This document shows positions 6,354 through 14,298 of a stretch of DNA of 46,779 nt, piece after piece. Each line of letters begins with the position of its first letter. Position 1 is the stretch's first letter. The translations under genes and the position numbers were made by a program. The notes beneath the pieces were generated by a model, which did not search any database, was not told the origin of the DNA, and saw only the letters and a program-made list of their open reading frames with translations. The stretch is taken from NCBI GenBank assembly GCA_036396755.1, contig DASWKG010000031.1:1-46779 (forward strand). Direction: 5' to 3'. This DNA comes from DASWKG01 sp036396755. Its GTDB lineage: Bacteria; Actinomycetota; UBA4738; CALAEC01.

Positions 6354-7352
6354 ATGCTATCCGCGAACGACAGATCGCGCCAGTCGGCGCCGACCGTCGA
6401 CCGGGCTCCCACGGTCCGGTCGCTGCTGACGGAGAAGGACCTGGCCGCCGAGTTCCTCGCAGCGCTGGCCGCGCGCCTTCTTCCCGAGAAGTTCTTCTAC
6501 TGGTTCCCGCTCTCGGTCCGAGCCTGGCTCGACCTCTGCAGCGACGGCGACTATCGGAACTACGTGCGGTCCCGCTCGCTGATCGCCACCAGCGCGCCGG
6601 AGCTGGCTGCCATCGCCCCGTCCGGGCCGCTCGAGGTGTTGAGCCTGGGGTCGGGGCAGGGAGACAAGGACGCCATCCTCCTGCGGGCGCTCTCGGGCGG
6701 CAGGAGCGATCTTCGTTACACGCCGGTGGATACGAGCCAGGCGCTCCTCGAGATGGCCATCGTGGAGGCCGGCGCCGCGGACGTGCGGGCCGAGGGGGTG
6801 AAGGCCGATCTCACGAACGCCGACCACCTCGAGGCGCTCCGAGCCTCGCCGGATGCGCCGCCGCGACTGGTGATGCTCATCGGGAACACCCTGGGCGCGT
6901 TCGATGCGGTGCGATACGCGGAGACGCTGGCCGGGTTCCTCCGGGAGCAGGACCTGCTGCTGGTGGACGGCGAGCTGTACTCGGGCCCGGAGACGCTCGC
7001 CGGCTACGACAACCCCGTCAACCGCAGCTTCGCATGGGCGCCGCTGCATGCCGTGGGCATCCGGGACGAGGACGGTGAGCTCCGGTTCGAGACGGCGGAC
7101 GATCCGGAGGTCCCCGGGCTGTACGCGGTGACGAAGCATTTCGAGGCCGGCAGGGACATCGAGGCGATGGCGGGCGGCACCTCCCTTCGGCTGGCGGCCG
7201 GAGAGCGGGTGGCCATGAGCAGGTCGGGCAAGTACGAGCGGGAGACGTTCGTCGGGATCCTCGAGGACGCCGGGCTCCCCGTTCGATGGCTGGGGAACAG
7301 CGAGGACGGCAACTTCGTGATGGCCCTGGCCGGCGGCAGGCACGAAGCCTGA
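6354..7352 (+). CDS. EgtD-like SAM-dependent methyltransferase (Methyltransf_33 type)
   Basis: 332 residues from ATG 6354 (GTG 6351 possible). Landmarks of the histidine N-alpha-methyltransferase family appear in order: LLPEKFFYW (44-50, like LPPKWFYD), the SAM loop LSLGSGQGDKD (96-106), YTPVDTS (122-128), VMLIGNTLGAF (173-183, like FLGGTIGN) and the C-terminal S-x-S-G-K-Y (289-294). In EgtD the last motif reads E-x-S-x-K-F and its Glu contacts the substrate imidazole; here that Glu is Ser289, so free histidine may not be the substrate. The gene is divergent from the repeat peptide, whose core carries one His per unit, so peptide His methylation is an attractive inference. Ergothioneine synthesis is the conventional alternative, but no egtB or egtC lies nearby. 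Confidence 0.8.
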   Translation: MLSANDRSRQSAPTVDRAPTVRSLLTEKDLAAEFLAALAARLLPEKFFYWFPLSVRAWLDLCSDGDYRNYVRSRSLIATSAPELAAIAPSGPLEVLSLGSGQGDKDAILLRALSGGRSDLRYTPVDTSQALLEMAIVEAGAADVRAEGVKADLTNADHLEALRASPDAPPRLVMLIGNTLGAFDAVRYAETLAGFLREQDLLLVDGELYSGPETLAGYDNPVNRSFAWAPLHAVGIRDEDGELRFETADDPEVPGLYAVTKHFEAGRDIEAMAGGTSLRLAAGERVAMSRSGKYERETFVGILEDAGLPVRWLGNSEDGNFVMALAGGRHEA

Positions 7353-7363
7353 GACTCGCCCGG

Positions 7364-7978
7364 TCAGGCGGCGAGCGTCTTGTGGAGGAGCTCGCGGATG
7401 CCGGCGACCAGGCGGTCGCGGTCGACTCCGGGCCTCGGGTCGTACAGGAGCGCGTTGACAAGGGTGCCGTCGATCGCGTGGTGCAGCAGCTTCGCGGTCA
7501 GCTCGGGGTCGCTCGTGGCGAAGACGCCGTCGGCCGTTCCGGCCCGGAGGCTCGTGACGAGCATCTGGTTGATCCGCGCGTAGCAGTCGGCGAACGCCGG
7601 GTCGGCCTCGGGCGAGATGCCCTCCTGCGCCATGATCTGGCACATGTCGCGGTGCCCGAGCATGAAGTCGACGTAGCTCTCGGCGAAGGTGTCGACGAGC
7701 GCCCACCAGTCCTCGCGGCCGACCTTCTCGTACAGGCCCGACGCGTGCGCGAGGATGTCGTCGACCATCCGGGCCTTGAGGGCCGCCACGAGCTGGTCCT
7801 TCGAGTCGAAGTAGAGGTAGAACGTGCCCTTCGCCACGCCGGCGACGGTGGCGATGTCCGCGACCGTCGCGCCCTGGATGCCCTTCTCGGCGAAGACGCG
7901 GATGGCTGCGTCGAGGAGGTCCCCCCGGCGCTGCTCGGGGGCCTTCGTGGTGCGCTTCCGTTCGACCCGGCTCTGCAT
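7364..7978 (-). CDS. TetR/AcrR family transcriptional regulator
   Basis: 204 residues. An N-terminal helix-turn-helix (RGDLLDAAIRVFAEKG, then TVADIATVAGVAKGTFYLYF) is followed by an all-helical ligand and dimer domain. It starts just downstream of the palindrome CTGACCCGAGGTCAG, which lies between a -10-like TATACT and the start codon, so it should repress itself. The same operator layout controls the operon at 3332-1907. It is convergent with the EgtD-like gene, 11 bp away. The ligand is unknown. Confidence 0.93.
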   Translation of the reverse strand: MQSRVERKRTTKAPEQRRGDLLDAAIRVFAEKGIQGATVADIATVAGVAKGTFYLYFDSKDQLVAALKARMVDDILAHASGLYEKVGREDWWALVDTFAESYVDFMLGHRDMCQIMAQEGISPEADPAFADCYARINQMLVTSLRAGTADGVFATSDPELTAKLLHHAIDGTLVNALLYDPRPGVDRDRLVAGIRELLHKTLAA

Positions 7979-7980
7979 GA

Positions 7981-7999
7981 CTGACCCGAGGTCAGTATA
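7981..7999 (-). promoter_or_regulatory. Autoregulatory promoter/operator of the TetR gene
   Basis: Palindrome CTGACCCGAGGTCAG (7981-7995) overlaps a minus-strand -10-like TATACT (7994-7999). The run TATACTGACC-N3-GGTCAGTCA matches the 3371-3389 site at every position outside the spacer except one. Confidence 0.72.
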
Positions 8000-8032
8000 G
8001 GTCCGTGTGGCCCGCCTGAGAACCCCCGCCTT

Positions 8033-9169
8033 CTAGGCGAGGGCCTGGGCGAGGTCGGCGATGAGGTCGTCGGGGCTCTCGATGCCGACCGACAGGCGGA
8101 CGAGCGTGCCGGGCACCTCGAGGGGCGAGCCCTCGACGCTCGCGTGGGTCATCTTGCCGGGGTGCTCGATCAGCGACTCCACGCCGCCGAGCGATTCGCC
8201 GAGGAAGAACAGCCGGGTCCTGGCGACCATCTCGAGGGCCGCCTTCTGCGTGCCGAGCTCGAACGAGACCATCCCGCCGAAGTCCCGCATCTGCCGCTGG
8301 GCGATCTCTCGGCCGGGATGGTCGGGGAGGCTCGGGTAGTGGACGCGCTTCACCGACCCGTGGCCGGCGAGGAACTCGGCCACCTGCCTCGCTCCGGCGC
8401 AGTGCGCCTCCATCCGTACCTTCAGCGTCTTCACCCCGCGCAGGACGAGGAAGCAGTCGAAGGGGCCGGGGACCGCCCCGACCGCGTTCTGCAGGAACTT
8501 CAGGCGCTCGTAGAGGTCGTCGTCGTTCAACACGACGGCGCCGCCCACGACGTCGGAGTGACCGCCGAGGTACTTGGTGGTCGAATGCACGACGGCGTCG
8601 GCGCCGAGCGCGAGCGGCGTCTGCAGGTAGGGGGTGGCGAACGTGTTGTCGACCGCGCACCAGGCCCCCACGCCGTGCGCGGCCTCGGCGACCGCCTCGA
8701 TGTCGATGATCTTGAGCAGGGGGTTCGTCGGCGTCTCGACCCAGACGAGCTTCGTCTCGTCGCGGAGCGCTCCCCGGAGCGCGTCGAGGTCGGTCATGTC
8801 GACGGTGTCGAGCCGGACCCCCCACTCCGACAGCACGCGCGCGACGAGCCGGTAGGTGCCGCCGTAGACGTCGTCGGACAGGACCACGTGGTCGCCCGGG
8901 CGGAGCAGGTAGCAGAGGGTCGCGGTCGCGCCCATCCCGGAGGAGAACGCGAGGCCGTGGCGGCCGCCCTCGAGCGAGGCGAGCACCTCCTGGAGCGCGG
9001 TCCGGGTGGGGTTGTCGGTCCGCGAGTACTCGTAGCCGCCGTGCTTGCCGACCTCCTCCTGGACGTAGGTGGAGGTCTGGTAGATGGGGGTCACGACGGC
9101 GCCGGTCGTCGGTTCGGGGTCCTGCCCCACGTGGATCGCGCGCGTCTCGAACCGCAGCTCGTCGGTCAT
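8033..9169 (-). CDS. Cystathionine gamma-synthase/lyase family PLP enzyme
   Basis: 378 residues; the start MTDELRFETRAIHVGQDPEP is the usual N terminus of the Cys/Met-metabolism PLP family. SRTDNPTRTALQEVLA, SSGMGAT, VWVETPTNP and the Schiff-base lysine in VVHSTTKYLGGHSD (K199) are all present. The enzyme either makes cystathionine from an activated homoserine or splits it to cysteine. With cystathionine beta-synthase encoded 0.9 kb away, reverse transsulfuration (gamma-lyase) is somewhat favoured; sequence alone does not settle it. A minus-strand TATGCT lies 9 nt before the ATG, implying a very short leader. Confidence 0.9.
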   Translation of the reverse strand: MTDELRFETRAIHVGQDPEPTTGAVVTPIYQTSTYVQEEVGKHGGYEYSRTDNPTRTALQEVLASLEGGRHGLAFSSGMGATATLCYLLRPGDHVVLSDDVYGGTYRLVARVLSEWGVRLDTVDMTDLDALRGALRDETKLVWVETPTNPLLKIIDIEAVAEAAHGVGAWCAVDNTFATPYLQTPLALGADAVVHSTTKYLGGHSDVVGGAVVLNDDDLYERLKFLQNAVGAVPGPFDCFLVLRGVKTLKVRMEAHCAGARQVAEFLAGHGSVKRVHYPSLPDHPGREIAQRQMRDFGGMVSFELGTQKAALEMVARTRLFFLGESLGGVESLIEHPGKMTHASVEGSPLEVPGTLVRLSVGIESPDDLIADLAQALA

Positions 9170-9233
9170 CTCGCGGCCAGCATACCGGCTGCCCCACGTT
9201 GACCGAAGCGGACCGAGCGGCGAGAATGCCGCG

Positions 9234-10037
9234 ATGGACATCGCCCAGTCCCTGGCCCAGACCGACCCCGTGTGCGACGAGTTCCGCGTTGGGTCCCCGA
9301 AGTGGCAGCAGTGCATCGAGGAGGTCGCCACGGGCGGCCAGCCCGTGACCGGGGATCAGGGCGCGCAGTGCTCCGAGTTCCCCGTCGGCTCCACGGAGTG
9401 GCGCGACTGCATCCAGGACGCGGCGACCGGCGGCGGCCTCATGCCGTGGATCGTCGTGATCCCGCTCGGCGTCATGGTCATCGGGATGTTCGTGATGTTC
9501 GGCAAGCAGTGGCTCGGGCGGGGGAAGCCCCGCGACCCGATGGCGGTGGGCGGCTCCTGGCTCCTGTTCATGGTGCTCGTCGAGGGCTCGATCGCCGCCG
9601 GGATGACCTACGCGGTGATCCGAGGAGGCGGCGCCGGCTTCCTCATCGCGGCCGTCGTGCTGTGGATCGTGACGCTCGGCATGCTGATCGGCGGCGTGGC
9701 GATGCGGGGCCGGGCGGCTCGCCGGAGCCGGATCATATCGACGGGCCTGGACGGCACCGCCACGATCACCGGGCTGACGCAGACGGGCATGTTCATCAAC
9801 AACAACCCCGTCGTGGAGTTCCAGGCGACCATCGAGACCGCGGCGGGGACCTACCCGGCGACCTTCCGATCGATGGTGCCGCTGATCAGCGTGGGACAGC
9901 TGCAGATCGGGGCGAAGATCGCGGTGAAGGTGGATCCCAACGACCCGAACGGGATCGTGCTCGCCCAGGGCGCGCCGCCGCCCTCCGCCCCGCCCACGTC
10001 GCCCACCTCGATGCCTCCCCCGCTCGCCGAGGGCTAA
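9234..10037 (+). CDS. Membrane protein with twin Cys motifs and a DUF3592-like domain
   Basis: 267 residues. The N terminus carries two copies of a ~25-residue motif, CDEFRVGSPKWQQCIEEVAT and CSEFPVGSTEWRDCIQDAAT, each with two Cys. Membrane segments follow at about 65-85, 100-125 and 130-155. The C-terminal soluble part (GLDGTATITGLTQTGMFINN, then G-x-K-I-A-V-K-V-D-P-N-D-P) resembles DUF3592-type domains. The tail is Pro rich. Function is unknown. The gene sits between the two transsulfuration genes, divergent from one and convergent (3 bp) with the other. Confidence 0.75.
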   Translation: MDIAQSLAQTDPVCDEFRVGSPKWQQCIEEVATGGQPVTGDQGAQCSEFPVGSTEWRDCIQDAATGGGLMPWIVVIPLGVMVIGMFVMFGKQWLGRGKPRDPMAVGGSWLLFMVLVEGSIAAGMTYAVIRGGGAGFLIAAVVLWIVTLGMLIGGVAMRGRAARRSRIISTGLDGTATITGLTQTGMFINNNPVVEFQATIETAAGTYPATFRSMVPLISVGQLQIGAKIAVKVDPNDPNGIVLAQGAPPPSAPPTSPTSMPPPLAEG

Positions 10038-10040
10038 CCG

Positions 10041-11417
10041 CTACACGCGGCGGCGGTGCGCCAGGAACTCCAGAAGGTCGGACCTCGTGAGCACACCGAG
10101 CGCCGTGCCGTCTCGCTCCACGACCACGGCGGGGCGCGTCTGCAGGCGGTCGAACGCCACCTCGACGGGGTCGGCGGCGGCCACCAGGGGGAGCGGTGGG
10201 TCCATGACCTCGGCCACGCTCGACTGGAGGGAGTCGGCGTCGCGGAAGACGTGATCGAGGAGCGTCCGCTCGCGGATGCTGCCGACGATCGACGCGACCT
10301 CGCCCGAGGAGTCGTGGGCGACCGGCGCCTGCGAGATGCCGAAGCGCTGGAGCAGGTCGACCGCCTGGCGGACCTTCTCCTGTGAGCCGACGGTGATGAT
10401 CGGCGGCAGGTCGCCCTCCTTGCCGCCGAGCACCTGCTCGACGGTCAGCGGCTCGGGCCGCTCGAGGAACCCGTGCTGGAGCATCCAGGTCTCGGAGTAG
10501 AGCTTCGAGAGGTAGTTGCGGCCGGTGTCGGGGAAGAGCACGACGATCGTCGCGTCCTCGTCCATCTCCTTCGCCACCTCGAGCGCGGCGTGCAGGGCGG
10601 TCCCGCTCGATCCCCCGACGAGGATCCCCTCCTCGCGCGTGATCGCTCGTGCCAGCAGCAGCGAGTCGCGGTCGGACACGCGGACCCAGCGGTCGACCAC
10701 CTTGGGGTCGAACGTCTCGGGCCAGAAGTCCTCGCCGATGCCCTCGACGAGGTAGGGCCGCGCCGGCTCGTCGGGCGCGGAGAACAGGGAGCCCTCCGGG
10801 TCGGCGCCCACCACGATCAGCTCGGGCTTCTGCTCCTTGAGGAAGCGGCCGGTCCCGGTGATCGTCCCGCCGGTCCCGACGCCGACGACGAGCACGTCGA
10901 CCTTCCCGTCGGTCTGGCGCCAGATCTCGGGGCCGGTGGTCTCGTAGTGGGCCTGGGGGTTCTCCGGGTTGAAGTACTGGTTCGGCTGGAAGGCGCCGGG
11001 GATCTCCTCGGTGAGGCGGTCGGCCACGCGGTAGTACGACTCGGGTGACTCGGGCGCGACGGCGGTCGGCGTGACGATCACCTCGGCGCCGTAGGCGCGC
11101 AGCAGCGCGATCTTCTCCTGGCTCATCTTGTCGGGCATCACGAAGATGCAGCGGTAGCCCTTGATGGCGGCCGCGATCGCGAGGCCGTGGCCGGTGTTGC
11201 CCGAGGTGGGCTCGACGATCGTCCCCCCCGGCCGGAGCTGCCCCGAGCGCTCGGCCGCCTCGATCATCCGCAGCCCGATGCGGTCCTTCACACTGCCGCC
11301 GGGGTTCAGCATCTCGAGCTTGGCGAGGATCGTTGGCCGGACACCGCGCGTCACGCGCCGGAGCCGGACCAGCGGCGTGTTCCCCATGCCGTCGAGGAAC
11401 GTCTCGAGGACCTCCAT
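10041..11417 (-). CDS. cbs: Cystathionine beta-synthase
   Basis: 458 residues. The fold-type II PLP domain has the Schiff-base lysine in NPGGSVKDRIG (K44), the substrate loop TSGNTG and the phosphate loop GVGTGGTITGTG. Two C-terminal CBS motifs (about 335-455) complete the usual bacterial CBS architecture and may bind an adenosyl regulator. It condenses homocysteine with serine to cystathionine. An upstream in-frame extension to 11468 is rejected because MEVLETFLDGMGNTPLVRL is the normal N terminus. A minus-strand CACAAT lies 6 nt before the ATG, compatible with a leaderless transcript. Confidence 0.93.
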   Translation of the reverse strand: MEVLETFLDGMGNTPLVRLRRVTRGVRPTILAKLEMLNPGGSVKDRIGLRMIEAAERSGQLRPGGTIVEPTSGNTGHGLAIAAAIKGYRCIFVMPDKMSQEKIALLRAYGAEVIVTPTAVAPESPESYYRVADRLTEEIPGAFQPNQYFNPENPQAHYETTGPEIWRQTDGKVDVLVVGVGTGGTITGTGRFLKEQKPELIVVGADPEGSLFSAPDEPARPYLVEGIGEDFWPETFDPKVVDRWVRVSDRDSLLLARAITREEGILVGGSSGTALHAALEVAKEMDEDATIVVLFPDTGRNYLSKLYSETWMLQHGFLERPEPLTVEQVLGGKEGDLPPIITVGSQEKVRQAVDLLQRFGISQAPVAHDSSGEVASIVGSIRERTLLDHVFRDADSLQSSVAEVMDPPLPLVAAADPVEVAFDRLQTRPAVVVERDGTALGVLTRSDLLEFLAHRRRV

Positions 11418-11423
11418 CGGCCT

Positions 11424-11429
11424 ATTGTG
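11424..11429 (-). promoter_or_regulatory. Possible leaderless -10 element of cbs
   Basis: CACAAT on the minus strand, 6 nt before ATG 11417, the same spacing as the TANNNT elements elsewhere in the window. The rest of 11430-11657 shows no gene or clear structure. Confidence 0.35.
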
Positions 11430-11657
11430 CGTCACCCGACGGTCCCGCGACTGTCCCGCGTCGGTCACCCGGCACCGGGGTTGTGGCCGGCCTCCCGCAG
11501 GACCGATATCGAGCGGGTGGAGCCCCTCGCCCCCCCAAGCGGGCGCCTACGACGCCACGCTGGCGCGGTTCTCACCGCTCGTCCAGCCGCCATGCGTCGC
11601 GGAGGTCGCGCACGTGTGCCTCGTGAATCCCTGACGCGGGCGCGGTAGGGTTGTTCC

Positions 11658-11762
11658 ATGGCGAACAAGGACAAGGGGGGCGCGAAGTCCTCCAAGAAGA
11701 CGGCTCAGAAGAGCCTGAAAGAGAAGCGCAAAGAGAAGAAGCAGAAGGGGTCGGGGAAGTAG
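11658..11762 (+). CDS. 34-residue lysine-rich protein
   Basis: The product starts MANKDKGGAKSSKKTAQKSL and continues KEKRKEKKQKGSGK; almost half the residues are Lys or Arg. Short, highly basic proteins beginning MANKDKGG recur in actinobacterial genomes and have no function known to me; nucleic acid or ribosome binding is a guess. Its TAG stop overlaps, as GTAG, the apparent first codon of the reductase gene that follows, so the two would be coupled. Confidence 0.65.
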   Translation: MANKDKGGAKSSKKTAQKSLKEKRKEKKQKGSGK

Positions 11763-12460
11763 CCCGGATCGGGATCCTCGGCACCGGGACCGTCGGGCGA
11801 ACCCTCGCCGAAAGCCTCGTGCGATCCGGCCACGAGGTGATGCTGGGGACCCGCGACCCCGACGCGACCCTCGCCCGCACCGAGCCCGATCGGTTCGGGG
11901 GCCCGCCCTTCCGCGTCTGGAACGAGCAGGTCCCCGACGCGAGGCTCGGCACCTTCTCCGAGGCGGCGGCGCACGGCGAGGTCGTGATCAACGCGACCGC
12001 GGGCGACGGGTCGATCGACGCGCTCGGGCTCGCGGGCGCCGAGCATCTCGACGGCAAGATCCTGATCGACGTGGCGAACCCCCTCGACCTCTCGACGCAA
12101 CCCGTCACCCTGTTCGCGGCGAACGACGACTCGCTCGCCGAAAGGATCCAGCGCGCGTTCCCCGGTGCCCGGGTGGTGAAGACCCTCAACACGATGACCG
12201 CGAGCGTGATGGTGAACCCCGGCGCGCTCGCGGGTGGTGACCATCACGTGTTCGTGAGCGGCGACGACCCGGGCGCGCGGGCCGAGGTCGCCGGCTTCCT
12301 CCGCGACTGGTTCGGGTGGAAGAACGTGATCGATCTCGGCGACCTCACGAGCGCCCGCGGCGCCGAGATGATCCTGCCCCTCTGGCTGAGGGTCATGACC
12401 GGCCGCGGCAGCCCGGTGTTCAACTTCAAGGTCGTCACCGACGAGGACGCCGCGGGCTGA
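11759..12460 (+). CDS. Fno-like NADPH-dependent F420 reductase family protein (non-canonical start)
   Basis: About 233 residues with an N-terminal Rossmann fold, ARIGILGTGTVGRTLAESLV, and the nucleotide-selective loop MLGTRDPDA. KILIDVANPLD and RVVKTLNTM also match the F420H2:NADP oxidoreductase-like family. The expected initiator sits one codon before ARIGIL, but the codon there is GTA (11759-11761). No ATG, GTG or TTG exists between it and a TTG at 11651, which lies upstream of the Lys-rich gene. I give the GTA as the 5' limit. Options are a rare start, re-initiation, or a sequence error. The true substrate is unknown. Confidence 0.8.
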   Translation, partial: VARIGILGTGTVGRTLAESLVRSGHEVMLGTRDPDATLARTEPDRFGGPPFRVWNEQVPDARLGTFSEAAAHGEVVINATAGDGSIDALGLAGAEHLDGKILIDVANPLDLSTQPVTLFAANDDSLAERIQRAFPGARVVKTLNTMTASVMVNPGALAGGDHHVFVSGDDPGARAEVAGFLRDWFGWKNVIDLGDLTSARGAEMILPLWLRVMTGRGSPVFNFKVVTDEDAAG

Positions 12461-12469
12461 GACCGAGGT

Positions 12470-13450
12470 TCAGGATCTCCCGGGAGTGCCCTCCGGCGAC
12501 CGGTCCCACTCTTCGCGCCAGAGCGCTTCGAGGATGCGGCCTCGGGCTCCCTGTCCCGTCACCCGAGGCGGGTCACCGGCGCTCGGGGACCCGTCGACAT
12601 GGATCCCGCCGTGCCCCCGTCGTTTCGCCCGGTACATCGCGCGATCCGCCCGGTCGACCAGCTCCTTGACGCTGGCGTCGGGGCGCTCGGCGATCGCCAC
12701 GCCGACCGAGGCGGTGAGGAGGGCCGTCCGCTTCGCATCGATGGGGATGGGCTCGGCGAACGCCGCCACCAGACGATCCGCCACGCCTCGAGCTTCGTCG
12801 ACCGTGTTGAAGGACTCGCAGAGCGCGCCGAACTCGTCGCCGCCGATGCGCGCGAGCATGTCGGCGGGCCGGATCGCGAGCCGCATCCGCTGGCTGGCTC
12901 GGATCAGCACGTTGTCCCCGACCTGGTGCCCGTGGCGGTCGTTCACCTGCTTGAAGTGATCCAGGTCGACGTAGAGCAGGGCGAGGATCGACGGCTGTCG
13001 TCGGAGCCGCGCCAGCGCCAGCTCGGCGTTCTCGAACAGGGCGACCCGGTTGTGCACGCCGGTGAGCGGGTCGTGCACCACGTCGAAGCTCAGGAGGGCC
13101 TCGCGCCGCTTCTGCTCGCTGATGTCCAGCGCCACCATGACCAGGTCCGCCGGGCGTTCGGGATCGTGAGCGGACGCGATCCGCAGCTCCAGCCACTGAT
13201 CCGAGCCGGCGCCCTCCAGCTCGACCTCGCCCGCCTGCAGCGTGTCCCGGACGCGCCGGAGGTGCGTCAGCAGCCGCTGACGCTCGTGGGCCGCGAAGAC
13301 GTCGAGCCAGTCCTTCTCCCCGGTGATCGGAGCCGACCCGAAGAGACCTCGCCACGCCAGGTTGGCGTCGATCGGGAGAAGTTGGTCGTCCAGACGGATG
13401 ACGGCGACGGGAAAGCCATCGAGCTCCGGCTGGAAGCGTCTGTCGGTCAC
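12470..13450 (-). CDS. PAS-GGDEF diguanylate cyclase
   Basis: 326 residues from GTG 13450. A PAS-like sensor occupies 1-115 and ends in the typical ALDISEQKRREALL linker. The GGDEF domain begins at DPLTGVHNR (127). The active-site signature is intact (RIGGDEFGAL, 203-207) and the inhibitory site RxxD (RPAD, 194-197) sits five residues before it. It should therefore make c-di-GMP under product feedback. No transmembrane segment is seen, so it is a cytosolic sensor. It ends 9 bp from the convergent Fno-like gene. Confidence 0.93.
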   Translation of the reverse strand: MTDRRFQPELDGFPVAVIRLDDQLLPIDANLAWRGLFGSAPITGEKDWLDVFAAHERQRLLTHLRRVRDTLQAGEVELEGAGSDQWLELRIASAHDPERPADLVMVALDISEQKRREALLSFDVVHDPLTGVHNRVALFENAELALARLRRQPSILALLYVDLDHFKQVNDRHGHQVGDNVLIRASQRMRLAIRPADMLARIGGDEFGALCESFNTVDEARGVADRLVAAFAEPIPIDAKRTALLTASVGVAIAERPDASVKELVDRADRAMYRAKRRGHGGIHVDGSPSAGDPPRVTGQGARGRILEALWREEWDRSPEGTPGRS

Positions 13451-13584
13451 TCCGCGCTCCGTCTCGCCTCAGCCTCTTCCCGCGCGGCCGGGGTCCGGAG
13501 CAGCGCCTGGCGATGAAGCATATACGCCCTGATCGATGTCGGCTATAGGTCGTTTGGGCGAATCACCGGCCGACCGCGGCCCGC

Positions 13585-14298
13585 CTACCGGAGGTGGCTG
13601 GACGGGAGGACGCCGTCGACGACGTCGCGAGCGACCTGCGCGAGCCGCTGGTTGTGGTTCCGCGCGTGGCGACGCAGCCGCTCGAAGGCCGCGCTCATGT
13701 CCAGCTCCATCCGCTCGGCGAGCACGCCCTTCGCCTGCTCGATGATGACGCGGTTGTTGAGCGCGGTCTGGAGGTGGTCCGCCAGCACGCGTGCCTCTCG
13801 CAGCGCCCGCTCCTGGATCAGTCCGATGCTCGCGACGCCCGCGAGCGCCCGTGAGATCGAGATGTCCTCGGCCGGCAGGCCGCCCTCCCTCGTCCGGAAG
13901 AGGTTGAGCGCCCCGAGCACCTGGTCGCGGAGGCGCATCGGCTCGGCCTGCACCGATCGGAACCCGGCCTCGAGCGCGCGCTCGCGGAAGCGCGGCCACC
14001 GGTCGCTCGTCTCGATCCGCTCCTCGATCACCGGGGTGCCCGTCCGGAAGCACTCGAGGCATGGCCCCTCCTCGGCCTGCACCTCGAACAGCTCGAGGAG
14101 CCGCGCCTGCTCGCTCGAGGAGGCCACCACTCGCAGGTTGCCTCCCTGGTCGGCGAGCATCAGCCCCGCGGCGTCCACGTCGAGCAGCTGCACGCAACGG
14201 CCCGCGAGGTTGTGGAGGAAGTCGATCACGTCGAAGTCGCCGACCAGCGTGTCGGCCATCTCGACGAAGGTCCTGCTCAGCTCCGCCTCGCGAGTCAT
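13585..14298 (-). CDS. GAF-ANTAR RNA-binding antiterminator-type regulator (downstream copy)
   Basis: 237 residues. A GAF domain (about 15-160; EEGPCLECFRTGTPV, RSVQAEPMRLRDQVLGALNL) precedes an ANTAR domain (about 170-228; LADHLQTALNNRVIIEQAKG, then VLAERMELDMSAAFERLR). ANTAR domains bind paired hexaloop RNA hairpins to block termination, and GAF supplies the sensor input. Its ATG overlaps the stop of the neighbouring GAF-ANTAR gene (ATGA). No adjacent target hairpin pair is evident. Confidence 0.92.
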   Translation of the reverse strand: MTREAELSRTFVEMADTLVGDFDVIDFLHNLAGRCVQLLDVDAAGLMLADQGGNLRVVASSSEQARLLELFEVQAEEGPCLECFRTGTPVIEERIETSDRWPRFRERALEAGFRSVQAEPMRLRDQVLGALNLFRTREGGLPAEDISISRALAGVASIGLIQERALREARVLADHLQTALNNRVIIEQAKGVLAERMELDMSAAFERLRRHARNHNQRLAQVARDVVDGVLPSSHLR

